Source: Azoarcus sp. (GTDB taxonomy: Bacteria; Pseudomonadota; Gammaproteobacteria; Burkholderiales; Rhodocyclaceae). Taken from it: a stretch of 8,457 bases of DNA. Under the pieces are notes generated by a model, which was not told the DNA's origin, did no database searches, and saw only the letters and a list, made by a program, of their open reading frames with translations. Both the position numbers and the translations under genes were made by a program. Positions within the stretch are counted from its first letter, which is position 1. Each line of letters opens with the position of its first letter. Shown piece by piece: positions 1 through 7,178 of this stretch. The DNA lies in NCBI GenBank assembly GCA_031258035.1, contig JAIRNL010000187.1, positions 1-8,457 of the forward strand, written 5' to 3'.

Positions 1-143
1 TTTACAGGTCTGGTAAATAGCTTTGCCGAATGGACCATGGCCAGCATGGGTACCGGAACGGTTTCGGCAGCCATGGCGGCTTGGTTCATGCCCATCAATA
101 CAAGTGCCAACATGCCTGATAGCAAGGGAAGCGCGCGGAACAT
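1..143 (-). CDS. Exported protein of unknown function, N-terminal part only
   Basis: This is the 5' end of a minus-strand gene that runs off the left edge; 47 codons are visible. I chose the ATG at 143 because GGAG lies six bases upstream. An in-frame ATG at 155 would add four residues (MEKI) but has no clear ribosome site. The product opens with a typical signal peptide: one Arg near the start, a hydrophobic core of Leu, Met, Val and Ala, then a small-residue cleavage site at about AMA|AET (residues 24-26). The mature protein begins ETVPVPMLAM. No family can be recognised from so short a piece. It starts 24 bases after the stop of the broken cysteine-peptidase-like gene, on the same strand, so the two were probably co-transcribed. 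That layout would suit a periplasmic immunity or partner protein, but this is inference from position only. Confidence 0.6.
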   Translation of the reverse strand, partial: MFRALPLLSGMLALVLMGMNQAAMAAETVPVPMLAMVHSAKLFTRPV

Positions 144-167
144 GATTTTCTCCATACGGGTGGCGCG

Positions 168-915
168 CTATGTGGTGGCAGTCACAAAGCCGTAGTAATA
201 GCGAAGGAATTCCTCGACCGTGAGACCTGGGAAACGGTTGACGCTTGCCTTGATCTGACCCCAAGTGTAGAACTTGAAATCCAGCATCCCTTTCGGCAGG
301 TCGTCGTTACCCGGCATGTTCGGGTAAGGTCTGCGTTGCGGCGCGTTCTGAGGGGAAACCAGGATGTCCTTGTTGTCCCCCGTGCCTGTACCTGTGCCAT
401 CGTCCAGCACGATCCAGTGATCCGCGCCGCCCCACCAGGTTTTGGGCGCATGGGTCTTGCCAATCTTGTTCATGCCGACTTCGCTGCTGGAGGGGCCGAT
501 GATGGCGGCGCGGATGCAAAGGCAGACGTAGGACTTGGGCGAGCGCACGTTGACTTCGAGCAGATTGTCGAAGCGACTGGTTGGCAACCCAGTTGGACGT
601 ATCGAGCACCTCGTTGGGAAACCAGCCGGTTTTGCTGAACCACGCCTTCAGGTCGCTGCCCTTGGTGATGCCCGCAAACTGGTCGTCGGTATCGTCCATG
701 TCCGCGAAGGCATTGGAGGCATCGCGCAGGCTAGCCAGCGCGATCCAGTCGACCTGCCCGCCCAGTGGCGTGGCACAACAATCCGCGCCCGGTTTGATGT
801 GCAGCCCGCCCAGGTTTCCTTCGCCGCTCAGCGCGAGATCGAGCACGTATTCGCCGTAATCGTCGGGTTTCTCCCTGGCTATGCAGTACATGAAAGCTGC
901 TGGGCCGCACAGCAT
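168..915 (-). pseudogene. Frameshifted papain/C39-like cysteine peptidase (possible toxin/effector)
   Basis: Two overlapping minus-strand frames together read as one protein of about 248 residues. The first (from ATG 915) carries the Cys motif MLCGPAAF and continues through DWIALASLRDASN and DTDDQFAGIT to about NWVANQ. The second supplies RFDNLLEVNV, the His motif DHWIVLDDG, FKFYTWGQI and a C-terminal YYYGFV, ending at the TAG at 168-170. The switch lies near 576 and needs one base removed, so the sequence carries a +1 frameshift. In composite numbering the candidate catalytic residues are Cys3 and His166; a CGPA motif followed by an HWxVL motif fits clan CA (papain/C39-like) peptidases, some of which are secretion-system effectors. 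Cys at residue 3 is too near the terminus for a working enzyme, so the N-terminus is probably missing. The frame stays open upstream to a TAG at 1030-1032 with no ATG, GTG or TTG. It is either a decayed gene or toxin tip, or an intact gene with a sequencing error. Confidence 0.6.
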
Positions 916-1112
916 CGTTCTCGCTTGGTCTATTAGGTGTTTAGTCCCGGCATTTGCTGGGTTGGGTTCATGATGAAGCGTCCTCGCCCCGTTTTCCTGC
1001 CGCAGAGCCCCCGACAGGCGGGTTTGTCCCTATGCGGACCACCCAGCACAAAGCGTTCGGAGTTTCTCACCAGCCTGCCAGACGTCACTGGACTGCCACG
1101 GAACGCAATCCC

Positions 1113-1186
1113 TGGAGCGGGCGAAGGGAGTCGAACCCTCGTCATCAGCTTGGGAAGCTGAGGTAATGCCGTTATACGACGCCCGC
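1113..1186 (-). tRNA. glyU: tRNA-Gly (anticodon CCC)
   Basis: The minus strand folds as a complete 74-base tRNA with the 3' CCA encoded (complement at 1113-1115). The acceptor arms GCGGGCG and CGCCCGC pair. The T arm contains GGTTCGACT flanked by GAGG and CCTT pairing. The anticodon stem TCAGC/GCTGA holds the loop TTCCCAA, placing anticodon CCC at 1152-1154, which reads the Gly codon GGG. The sequence closely resembles E. coli glyU from memory, including the TCCA end. It lies downstream of the DUF2726 gene on the same strand but appears to have its own promoter at about 1225-1235. Its 3' end points at the accessory, less GC-rich segment on the left of the window. Confidence 0.96.
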
Positions 1187-1224
1187 GGAGATCTCGGAAG
1201 GAGAGGCCATCTCCCAGGGCGGCG

Positions 1225-1235
1225 ATTCTAGCATC
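1225..1235 (-). promoter_or_regulatory. Putative extended -10 promoter of tRNA-Gly
   Basis: The minus strand reads GATGCTAGAAT, an extended -10 (TGC followed by TAGAAT) whose hexamer ends 38 bases before the tRNA 5' end. It is followed at once by the GC-rich stretch CGCCGCCC, the kind of discriminator typical of stringently controlled stable-RNA promoters. No good -35 box is seen (CGCATA at the expected spacing), as is common for extended -10 promoters. The leader between promoter and tRNA contains the perfect 8-bp palindrome GAGATCTC at 1188-1195. The same 11-bp string recurs upstream of the cytochrome gene at 7917-7927. Confidence 0.5.
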
Positions 1236-1271
1236 TTCCTCCCGGGGTATGCGATGCCCGCCGGGGGTGTT

Positions 1272-1868
1272 TCAGGTGCCCGTTTTCTTTGCCGCGCGGT
1301 TACGGGCGACGACGGCGTTTGCGACGTTCAGGCGAAGCGCCTCCACGTCGGGAATCTTGCCGAAGGCGCAAGTCAGCAGGGGCAGGCCGGCTTCCTCGAA
1401 CGCCCGCCGCTTTTGCCGAGCCAGGCGTTGTTGTTCTTTCCCGGCGTTCGCGGGGTTGTCCAGATCGACGGCCGCCGTGGGGATGATGCCGGTCTTGCTC
1501 GTTTTGCAGATCAGGAAATCGACACTCAGGCGGGCGATTTCGTCTTGCTCTTCCCAGTCGTCATCGTCTTTCAGGTAGAGGATGCGCGCCACGCCGACCT
1601 GGCTGAAAATGACCATTTTGGGAAAGGCTTCCAGCAGGACGTAATAGAGGTGGGCCGCTTCGGGAGGCAGCAGGACAGGCTTGCTCCGGAAATGTCGGCG
1701 GGCGTCGCCGGGCCGGCTCGCTTCCGGGCCGCCGTGGCTTCGCCGCGCCAGGGCCGCCGCGAACCAGGCGGCTTCCCGCGCCCGGCGGCGGGTGAGCACT
1801 TGTTTGCTCCGGATGAGCAAGAGCGTGACGAGTACGCCTATTGCGATAAATACGATCATCAGGCTCAT
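1272..1868 (-). CDS. Membrane-anchored DUF2726 domain protein
   Basis: This is a 198-residue protein starting at ATG 1868, with AAGGA five bases upstream. Residues 2-20 form one hydrophobic membrane segment, followed by a basic stretch (RSKQVLTRRRAR), so the N-terminal anchor should leave the rest in the cytoplasm. Residues 65-170 match the DUF2726 pattern: LLPPEAAHLYYVLLEAF, a central strand segment VFSQV-type (IFSQVGVARIL), then SVDFLICKTSKTG and AAVDLDN, a helix RQKRRAFEEAG, and the strand LPLLTCAF. The family is related to PD-(D/E)XK nuclease folds. The acidic residues Asp117, Asp135 and Asp137 sit where the core would be, but where I recall ELDD in relatives this protein has DLDN, so activity is uncertain. 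It begins 42 bases after the recC stop and is probably co-transcribed with recC. That link to DNA repair is suggestive but unproven. Identification is from remembered family patterns, not a search. Confidence 0.82.
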   Translation of the reverse strand: MSLMIVFIAIGVLVTLLLIRSKQVLTRRRAREAAWFAAALARRSHGGPEASRPGDARRHFRSKPVLLPPEAAHLYYVLLEAFPKMVIFSQVGVARILYLKDDDDWEEQDEIARLSVDFLICKTSKTGIIPTAAVDLDNPANAGKEQQRLARQKRRAFEEAGLPLLTCAFGKIPDVEALRLNVANAVVARNRAAKKTGT

Positions 1869-1910
1869 GTCGTTCCTTTCCCGGTATGTGTTTCCGGTAA
1901 TTTTTGTGCG

Positions 1911-4900
1911 TCATGCTTCAGACGCATCGGCCGTCCGGGGCATCGTCGTTGGGGTTGACCGTTCAATAGACTGACGTAAAGCGCCAAACACCGCTGTGGC
2001 ATTATCCCTGAACCGTTCATCGAGCACATCGTCCGCGCCGCGCAGAGCCAGCCGGTGGGCGGCGTCGTCTTTTTCGGGATAGTCGCCCCCGGCCCACTTT
2101 TGTTCCGCGGCGGCGCGGCCCCGGGCCGGGTCGGCGTGGCGCGTGTATTCCCACGCCGCCTTGGGGAAAAAGCGCAGCGGCTGGCTCAGTCCCTCGCGGT
2201 AGAGCGCCAGGAGTTTTTCGAGCTGGGCCCTGGCTTCGGCGGGCGGCAGCGGCCGCAGGACGAAATCGTCGTCGCGCGACAGGACGCGGGTTCGGCATGC
2301 CGAACCCGGCGGCGGCGCGGCGCACAGCGTCAGGTGGTCGAGCCATGCCGCGAGGTAGTCGCGCGGGCGGGCTTCGTCATAGCGGTAGAGGAGGAGTCCG
2401 TCGGCATTGGGGGCGCCAAAGGCGGCTTGCAGCGTCCAGGTTTCGCCGTCGAGCGCGAAATCGAGCCGTGAGGTGTGCGCCGGCAGGCACGGCGGCGTCC
2501 GGGCCGCGTTGATGCGCCCGGCGAATGCGCGCAGGCAAGCCAGTTCGCGGCGCAGGGTGACCTCGCCCAGCGCGCCCGTCGGGTATTCGCCGCCGGCGCG
2601 GGCGAGCGCGAGGATTTCGTCGTCGTCGTCGCTGATTTCCCCCGCCGCGGTTTTTTCGCCCGTTCCGTCGCCGCCTTCCGCGGCAAGCAGGACGGGCAGC
2701 AGCCGCCCGGCGAGCGCGCCACGGGCTTGCCAGGCGGGAATGAAAGGTTCGACATCGGCGAGCGTCTCGCTGGTTGCGGGCAGGTCGAGCCCCAGGCGCT
2801 CGCGGAGCAGGAAGCGGCTGGGGTTGTTGAAAAAGCGTTTGAGCTGGGCAAGCTCGACGCGACGCCAGTCTTCGGGCGGCGGCGGCAGCGGCGCGACGAA
2901 GAACGGGCCATCGCCGTCAGGCGGCTCGGGCGCCATCGGTCGCCCGGTGGCGCGCGCCCGTTCCCGGCGCTGGCGGTGATTCAGTGCGTCGGCGTATTCG
3001 ACGCGGAAGTTTTCGATGCGTTTGTCTTTTTTCCTCGCCACGAAACAGGCGGGCGAGAAGGACTGTAGCGGATGCCGCACGGTCAGCCGCGCGCGCGCCG
3101 CGGCGAGCGACGCCGCTTGTCGCGGGTCTGTGGCACAGGCGGCGGCAAGCACATCGAGCAGTTCGTCGACCAGGACCGAGGGCGGCACTTCGGTATTGTC
3201 CCGGGCGCTGTGGCCGATGCAGGACAGGTGCAGCGCGTCGCGCGCCGCGAGGACGACATCGAGAAAGAGATTGCGTTCGTCGGCCTGGCGCTGGCGGTCG
3301 CCTTTTTGCGGACGCGCGGCGATGAGATCGAATTCGTCGGCGCGGCCGCGGCCGGGGAAAGCGCCGTAATCGAGGCCGATGACGCAGACGACGCGGTAAG
3401 GCAGGCCGCGCAGGGAGGAGAGGGCGGAAAATGTCACCGCGCCGCCCGGGACGCCGCCGCGCGCGCTTTCGTCGAGACGGGCGGCAAGGGCGGGGTGGAT
3501 GACTTCGAGCGGAATCGGCGCGGGGGTGGCGCCGAGACCGGCGGCGATGTCGTCGGCAAGGGCGTTGATCGCGTCGCGCACGGCGCGCAGTTCTTCGGCG
3601 TGCCCGCCGGCTTCGCCCACCAGGGAGGCCAATGCGTCCAGCAGGACGGCGCGCCAGCCTTCGGCATCGTGCGTTTGCAGCAATTCGGCGCGCAGGCGGC
3701 CCAGGTTGCGGGTGTAGAGCCAGAACGCGCCCAAAGCCAGTCCGGCGCTGCCCTGCGGCGCCCGCGCGGCGCCGATGCGACCGGCGAAGGTCGCGCGCCC
3801 GGCCGCATCGCCCGCCGCCCAGGATAAGAACAGGCGATCCAGTCCCTGTTCCACGGTGTGCGCGCCGCTGGCGCCGATGGCGCGGGCCTGCCCGGCATCC
3901 AGCCCCCAGCGGATGGACGCGCCGTCCATCCAGGTGCGTATCTGTTCGAGTCCGGCTTCGTCGAGGCCGAAATGCGCCGCCACCAGCGGTTGCCGCAAGA
4001 GGTCGAACACCTGGCTCGCGCCCGCGCGCCCGGCAGCCAGCGCCAGCAGCCCGTCGAGCGCCTGCGCCACCGGGTTTTCTCCGGCGATGCCCAGGCCGGT
4101 GATGCGCCATGGAATGCGACGCCCCGCCGGCGCGGCGCCGAACACCGCTTCGATGAGCGGCGCGCAGGCAGCCAGATCGGGGGTGAGCACGACGATTTCA
4201 TCGGGACGCGGCGGTTTCGGCCCCTTGAAGATGCCGAGCAGGCGGTCGTGCAGTACTTCCAGTTCGCGTGTGCGTGAATGGCACAGGTGCACTTCGATGC
4301 TGCGGTCGTCGTCGTCGAGGCGGATGGCGCCCGCTTCGAGTTCCTGCAAGTCGAGAATGGCGTTTTGCAGCCGGGCCAGCAGGTGACGGGCCGGATGCGG
4401 GACGAAGCAGGCTTCTTCCAGCATCGGATGTTCGCCTTCGTACAGGGACTCGATGTGGGCCTGCGTCTGCTTGCCCCAGGCAGCCAGCAGCCTGTTGCCG
4501 GCATCGAGGAAGAGGTCGCGCTGCCGCAGCGCCAGCCACGACAGCCGGCGCATGTCGACGATGTCGAACCAGTATTCGCGGCAGGGGTTGAGGACGTACA
4601 GGTGGATGTCCATCGCGCGCGCCAGGGCGCGCAACACTTCCAGGTATATGGGCGGCAGGCTCGGCAGGGCGAAGACGTGGAGCGAAGCGGGCAGGCCGGC
4701 GGCGGCGAGGTCGGCGGCGTCCATTTGCGCGGCGCGGCGCAGGAAGCGCATGAACGGCAGCGAAGGCGACCGTTGCCCGTGGTGGATCCGCCGCCACAGC
4801 TCGGCCTGCCAGGCTTCGTCGGCGCGGTTGTCCGGCTCCGCGCCGGTGAGCGCGGTTTCTCCCGCGCTCCAGCGTTCGAGCCACGTTGGGCGCTCGCCGA

Positions 4901-5303
4901 GGTAGCGATCGAACAGGTGAGCCAGCCGTTCGGAGAGCTCGAACCGCTTGCGCGCATCCGCGTCATCCAGATAGCGCGCCAGCCGTTCGTGCCGGCGCGT
5001 CCAGGGGTCGCCGAGCGCGGCGAAGCACAGCCAGAGCAGCGCCGGTGGGGTGTAGGGGGAAACTTCCGGCACCTCGACGATGCGACCGATCTGGCGCCAC
5101 AGCCATCGAACCAGATAGTCGAAGTCGATGCCGGCGCAAACGCCGGCGCGATCCGCCATCGCCAGCTCGATGCGGCGGCGCAGGGCGCTGTTCGGCGTCA
5201 CGACCTGGGCGCGCGCGAACGGATCGCGCCGCTCCGCGCCCAGGCGCGCGAGCAGGGCATCGAGCAGGTTTTCGCAGCGGTTGGAGAAGACGACCGAAAA
5301 CAT
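1911..5303 (-). CDS. recC: RecC, gamma subunit of exodeoxyribonuclease V (RecBCD)
   Basis: The 1130-residue product is close to the usual RecC length (E. coli about 1122). RecC is the non-catalytic scaffold of RecBCD: it splits the incoming duplex and reads Chi, so that RecA can be loaded for double-strand break repair. Matching blocks occur in family order. The N-terminus MFSVVFSNRCENLLDALL is typical. FALPSLPPIYLEVLRAL and IHLYVLNPCREYW lie at about 208-245, VHLCHSRTRELEVLHDRLL at about 336-356, and VTFSALSSLRGLPYRVVCVIG at about 623-643. Next come FDLIAARPQKGDRQRQADER (about 651-675) and the block LHLSCIGHSARDN. LAQLKRFFNNPSRFLLRERL is at about 815-835, opening the C-terminal inactive nuclease-like region. 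The start at 5303 is fixed by the conserved N-terminus, although no Shine-Dalgarno is visible and a G/C hairpin abuts it. No recB or recD adjoins it, which is unusual because the three are commonly clustered. The gene is intact, with no frameshift seen. Confidence 0.95.
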   Translation of the reverse strand: MFSVVFSNRCENLLDALLARLGAERRDPFARAQVVTPNSALRRRIELAMADRAGVCAGIDFDYLVRWLWRQIGRIVEVPEVSPYTPPALLWLCFAALGDPWTRRHERLARYLDDADARKRFELSERLAHLFDRYLGERPTWLERWSAGETALTGAEPDNRADEAWQAELWRRIHHGQRSPSLPFMRFLRRAAQMDAADLAAAGLPASLHVFALPSLPPIYLEVLRALARAMDIHLYVLNPCREYWFDIVDMRRLSWLALRQRDLFLDAGNRLLAAWGKQTQAHIESLYEGEHPMLEEACFVPHPARHLLARLQNAILDLQELEAGAIRLDDDDRSIEVHLCHSRTRELEVLHDRLLGIFKGPKPPRPDEIVVLTPDLAACAPLIEAVFGAAPAGRRIPWRITGLGIAGENPVAQALDGLLALAAGRAGASQVFDLLRQPLVAAHFGLDEAGLEQIRTWMDGASIRWGLDAGQARAIGASGAHTVEQGLDRLFLSWAAGDAAGRATFAGRIGAARAPQGSAGLALGAFWLYTRNLGRLRAELLQTHDAEGWRAVLLDALASLVGEAGGHAEELRAVRDAINALADDIAAGLGATPAPIPLEVIHPALAARLDESARGGVPGGAVTFSALSSLRGLPYRVVCVIGLDYGAFPGRGRADEFDLIAARPQKGDRQRQADERNLFLDVVLAARDALHLSCIGHSARDNTEVPPSVLVDELLDVLAAACATDPRQAASLAAARARLTVRHPLQSFSPACFVARKKDKRIENFRVEYADALNHRQRRERARATGRPMAPEPPDGDGPFFVAPLPPPPEDWRRVELAQLKRFFNNPSRFLLRERLGLDLPATSETLADVEPFIPAWQARGALAGRLLPVLLAAEGGDGTGEKTAAGEISDDDDEILALARAGGEYPTGALGEVTLRRELACLRAFAGRINAARTPPCLPAHTSRLDFALDGETWTLQAAFGAPNADGLLLYRYDEARPRDYLAAWLDHLTLCAAPPPGSACRTRVLSRDDDFVLRPLPPAEARAQLEKLLALYREGLSQPLRFFPKAAWEYTRHADPARGRAAAEQKWAGGDYPEKDDAAHRLALRGADDVLDERFRDNATAVFGALRQSIERSTPTTMPRTADASEA

Positions 5304-5305
5304 GG

Positions 5306-5338
5306 GCGGGCGGCAGCAGTGTTCGCCGGGCCGCCCGC
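5306..5338 (-). repeat. Perfect 9-bp G/C inverted repeat just upstream of recC
   Basis: GCGGGCGGC at 5306-5314 is perfectly complementary to GCCGCCCGC at 5330-5338, with a 15-base loop. In the recC mRNA the stem would end two bases before the ATG, covering the place where a ribosome binding site should be. There is no T-run after it on the minus strand, so it is not a classical intrinsic terminator of the yfi operon. It could instead hinder recC translation, pause transcription, or be a chance product of very high GC. Confidence 0.7.
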
Positions 5339-5393
5339 GGGGGGCGCGCGCGGCGCGGATGTCATCGCTTCATCGGGCCCGCGGCCACCGCGC

Positions 5394-5906
5394 TCATTCC
5401 ACCGGCACGATGATGACGACGCGGCGGTTCTGGGCCCGGCCTTCCCGCGTGGCATTGTCGCCGATCGGGTTGGCCACGCCGTACCCCTTGACGGTGATGT
5501 TGCCGTAGGACAGGCCATTGCGGGAAATTTCGCGCGCGACCGCCCTGGCTCGGCGCAGGGAAAGCCATTCGTTGTAGAGCTTGTCGCCGGTGATGTCGGA
5601 ATGGCCCTCGACGATGAGGCGGGTGATGCCGATCGTTTTCAGGGATTTCACCATCCGGGCGATGACTTTGCGGTTCTGCTCGGAGAGTTCCGCCGCGTTG
5701 AGGTCAAACAGGATGCGCCCGTCGAGATCGAAGCCCCAGTTGTCGCCCTCTTCGTGGAAACCGATTTCGCGCAGCACGTTGATCTGCTCTTCGGTCAGCC
5801 CTTCGGTGCCGGACAGCGTCTGGCAGCCGACGAGCAGCAGGCCCAGGCAAAGCAGCAACGGCGGCCAGCGGAAAATGGCGACATGGCGAGCGAAAGACAG
5901 CATCAT
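5394..5906 (-). CDS. yfiB: YfiB-like OmpA-family outer-membrane lipoprotein
   Basis: This 170-residue protein starts at ATG 5906, overlapping the yfiN stop by ATGA, with GGAAG just upstream; coupled translation is likely. A second ATG follows immediately at 5903. Residues 14-27 form a signal peptide ending in the lipobox LVGC with lipidated Cys28. Gln at +2 predicts outer-membrane sorting. A linker (about 29-58) precedes an OmpA domain (about 63-168). The domain shows LIVEGHSDITG and NEWLSLRRARAV, with Asp104 and Arg119 at the 15-residue spacing used to bind the diaminopimelate of peptidoglycan, then a C-terminal QNRRVVIIV. In characterised Pseudomonas systems YfiB senses envelope stress and captures YfiR, freeing YfiN. 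Position as third gene after yfiR and yfiN supports this role over a Pal-type function. Assignment of the domain is firm; the regulatory role is by homology and context. Confidence 0.9.
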   Translation of the reverse strand: MMLSFARHVAIFRWPPLLLCLGLLLVGCQTLSGTEGLTEEQINVLREIGFHEEGDNWGFDLDGRILFDLNAAELSEQNRKVIARMVKSLKTIGITRLIVEGHSDITGDKLYNEWLSLRRARAVAREISRNGLSYGNITVKGYGVANPIGDNATREGRAQNRRVVIIVPVE

Positions 5907-7177
5907 GCTTCTTCCCGGGGCGCGTCCACCGACGGATCGTACATGCAGGCGCGGCCGCGCCCAAGGCGCTTGGCCCGGTACATGGCGTGGTCGGCCGCGC
6001 GCAGCAGGGCCTCCGGGTCGCCGGCCTGATCCGGGAAAAGCGCCATGCCGATGCTCACGCCCAGCCTGATGTCCACTTGTTCGACCAGCCGCAGTTTGCG
6101 CGCCGTCGCGGCAAGAACCTTGTTCGCCACGTGCTGGAGATCGTCTTCTCCGCTCACCGGCGCGAGCAGGATCACGAATTCGTCCCCCCCGAGCCGGGCC
6201 ACGAGATCGCTTTCGCGCACGGCTCCGCTCAGGCGGTGGCCGACGTTGACCAGCAGGGCGTCCCCCGCCGCGTGGCCGTAGCTGTCGTTGATGTCCTTGA
6301 AATGGTCGTTGTCGATGTACAGGACGCCGACCTTGGAACCCGTTTCGCGCGCGTTTTCGATGGCATTGTTCAGTTGCTCGCTGAAACAAGCCCGGTTGGC
6401 CAGTCCGGTGAGGGGATCGCGCATGGCCATGCGCGACAGGGTGTTGTTGACGATTTCCAGTTGCGATTGCCGCAGCATGAGTTCGGCGTTGCGGGCCTGG
6501 ATTTCGCCGAACAGGGCGTTGAAGTCCTGCCCCAGCCCGTTGAACTCCGCAATCTCGAACGCCGGCAGGCGGCGGGTGAAATTGCTTTCGAGCCGCGCCG
6601 CGCGCGCCATGCTGGAGAGCGCCGCAAGCTCGGCGGCGAAGCGCTGTTCCATCCAGCGCGCCGGGACGCGGGCAGCCAGCACAGCCAGCGCCAGGCCACC
6701 GGCGAACACCGCCAGCGCCCGGCGCAGGAAGCCGGCGAACACGGAGCCGTCACCCCGGATCTCGACCTCGCCCATGCGTTGCCCGTTCCGGTCGATGTCG
6801 ACGCGCGTCGTGTCGTTGAAAAAGCCCATGTCGGCCATGAACTCCGTCAGGCGGTCGATGGGGCTGTCACATGGATTGACGACATGGGCGAAAATGCCGC
6901 CGTTGTCGGCGCGGATCATGATCTCGCACAAGTGCTCGCGGGCGGCGATTTCGCTCAGGATTTCGATGCCCGTCTGGCGGTCGTCGAACATGATCGCGGC
7001 TTCGGTCGCGTAGGAAGTGGTGCGGGCGACGAGCGTCATGTTGTTTTCGTGCTGGGCGCGCAGGGTGTGGAAGGACACCATGGCGAACATCGTGGCGCTG
7101 ACGAGCAGGGTCAGCACCACCGGCCAGAAGATGATATGGCGGAGAACCCCGAACAAGGTCTTGCGAACGGTTTTCAT
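5903..7177 (-). CDS. yfiN: YfiN-like membrane diguanylate cyclase (CHASE8-like/HAMP/GGDEF)
   Basis: This 424-residue enzyme would make cyclic di-GMP from two GTP. I chose ATG 7177 (MKTVRKTLFG), one base after the yfiR stop; a longer in-frame extension to 7360 would run back through yfiR. Membrane segment 1 is at about 14-36, and a periplasmic domain at 37-147 is of the size seen in YfiN. Segment 2 is at about 148-170, then a HAMP region (about 171-225), a short helix (AELMLRQSQLEIVNNTLSRM), and the GGDEF domain from DPLTGLAN at 254. The catalytic motif GGDEF is at 330-334. Asp289 in YIDNDHFKDIND is the expected metal ligand. RESD at 321-324, five residues before GGDEF, is a complete RxxD inhibitory site, so product feedback is expected. 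There is no EAL domain. In known YfiBNR systems YfiR holds this enzyme off through the periplasmic domain. An unusual pair of periplasmic cysteines, Cys84 and Cys103, is present. Confidence 0.94.
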   Translation of the reverse strand: MKTVRKTLFGVLRHIIFWPVVLTLLVSATMFAMVSFHTLRAQHENNMTLVARTTSYATEAAIMFDDRQTGIEILSEIAAREHLCEIMIRADNGGIFAHVVNPCDSPIDRLTEFMADMGFFNDTTRVDIDRNGQRMGEVEIRGDGSVFAGFLRRALAVFAGGLALAVLAARVPARWMEQRFAAELAALSSMARAARLESNFTRRLPAFEIAEFNGLGQDFNALFGEIQARNAELMLRQSQLEIVNNTLSRMAMRDPLTGLANRACFSEQLNNAIENARETGSKVGVLYIDNDHFKDINDSYGHAAGDALLVNVGHRLSGAVRESDLVARLGGDEFVILLAPVSGEDDLQHVANKVLAATARKLRLVEQVDIRLGVSIGMALFPDQAGDPEALLRAADHAMYRAKRLGRGRACMYDPSVDAPREEA

Positions 7178-7178
7178 T

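Noticed and set aside
933..1145. Minus-strand frame of 70 codons beginning inside tRNA-Gly
   Set aside because: It begins within the tRNA gene. Although it ends with MNPTQQMPGLNT near the broken peptidase gene, it is in a different frame and has no ribosome site worth naming.
2610..2632. GTC trinucleotide run in recC (Asp repeat)
   Set aside because: It encodes a short surface Asp stretch inside an intact gene; similar short Asp runs occur elsewhere in recC and in the DUF2726 gene and need no special explanation.
5304..5393. Intrinsic terminator between yfiB and recC
   Set aside because: There is a strong G/C stem, but no run of T follows it on the minus strand, so the classical definition is not met.
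4278..6029. Long plus-strand open frame of 583 codons antisense to recC and yfiB
   Set aside because: It runs opposite recC, which has clear family motifs, and spans the recC-yfiB gap. Its composition is typical of GC-rich antisense frames and it shows no recognisable domain.
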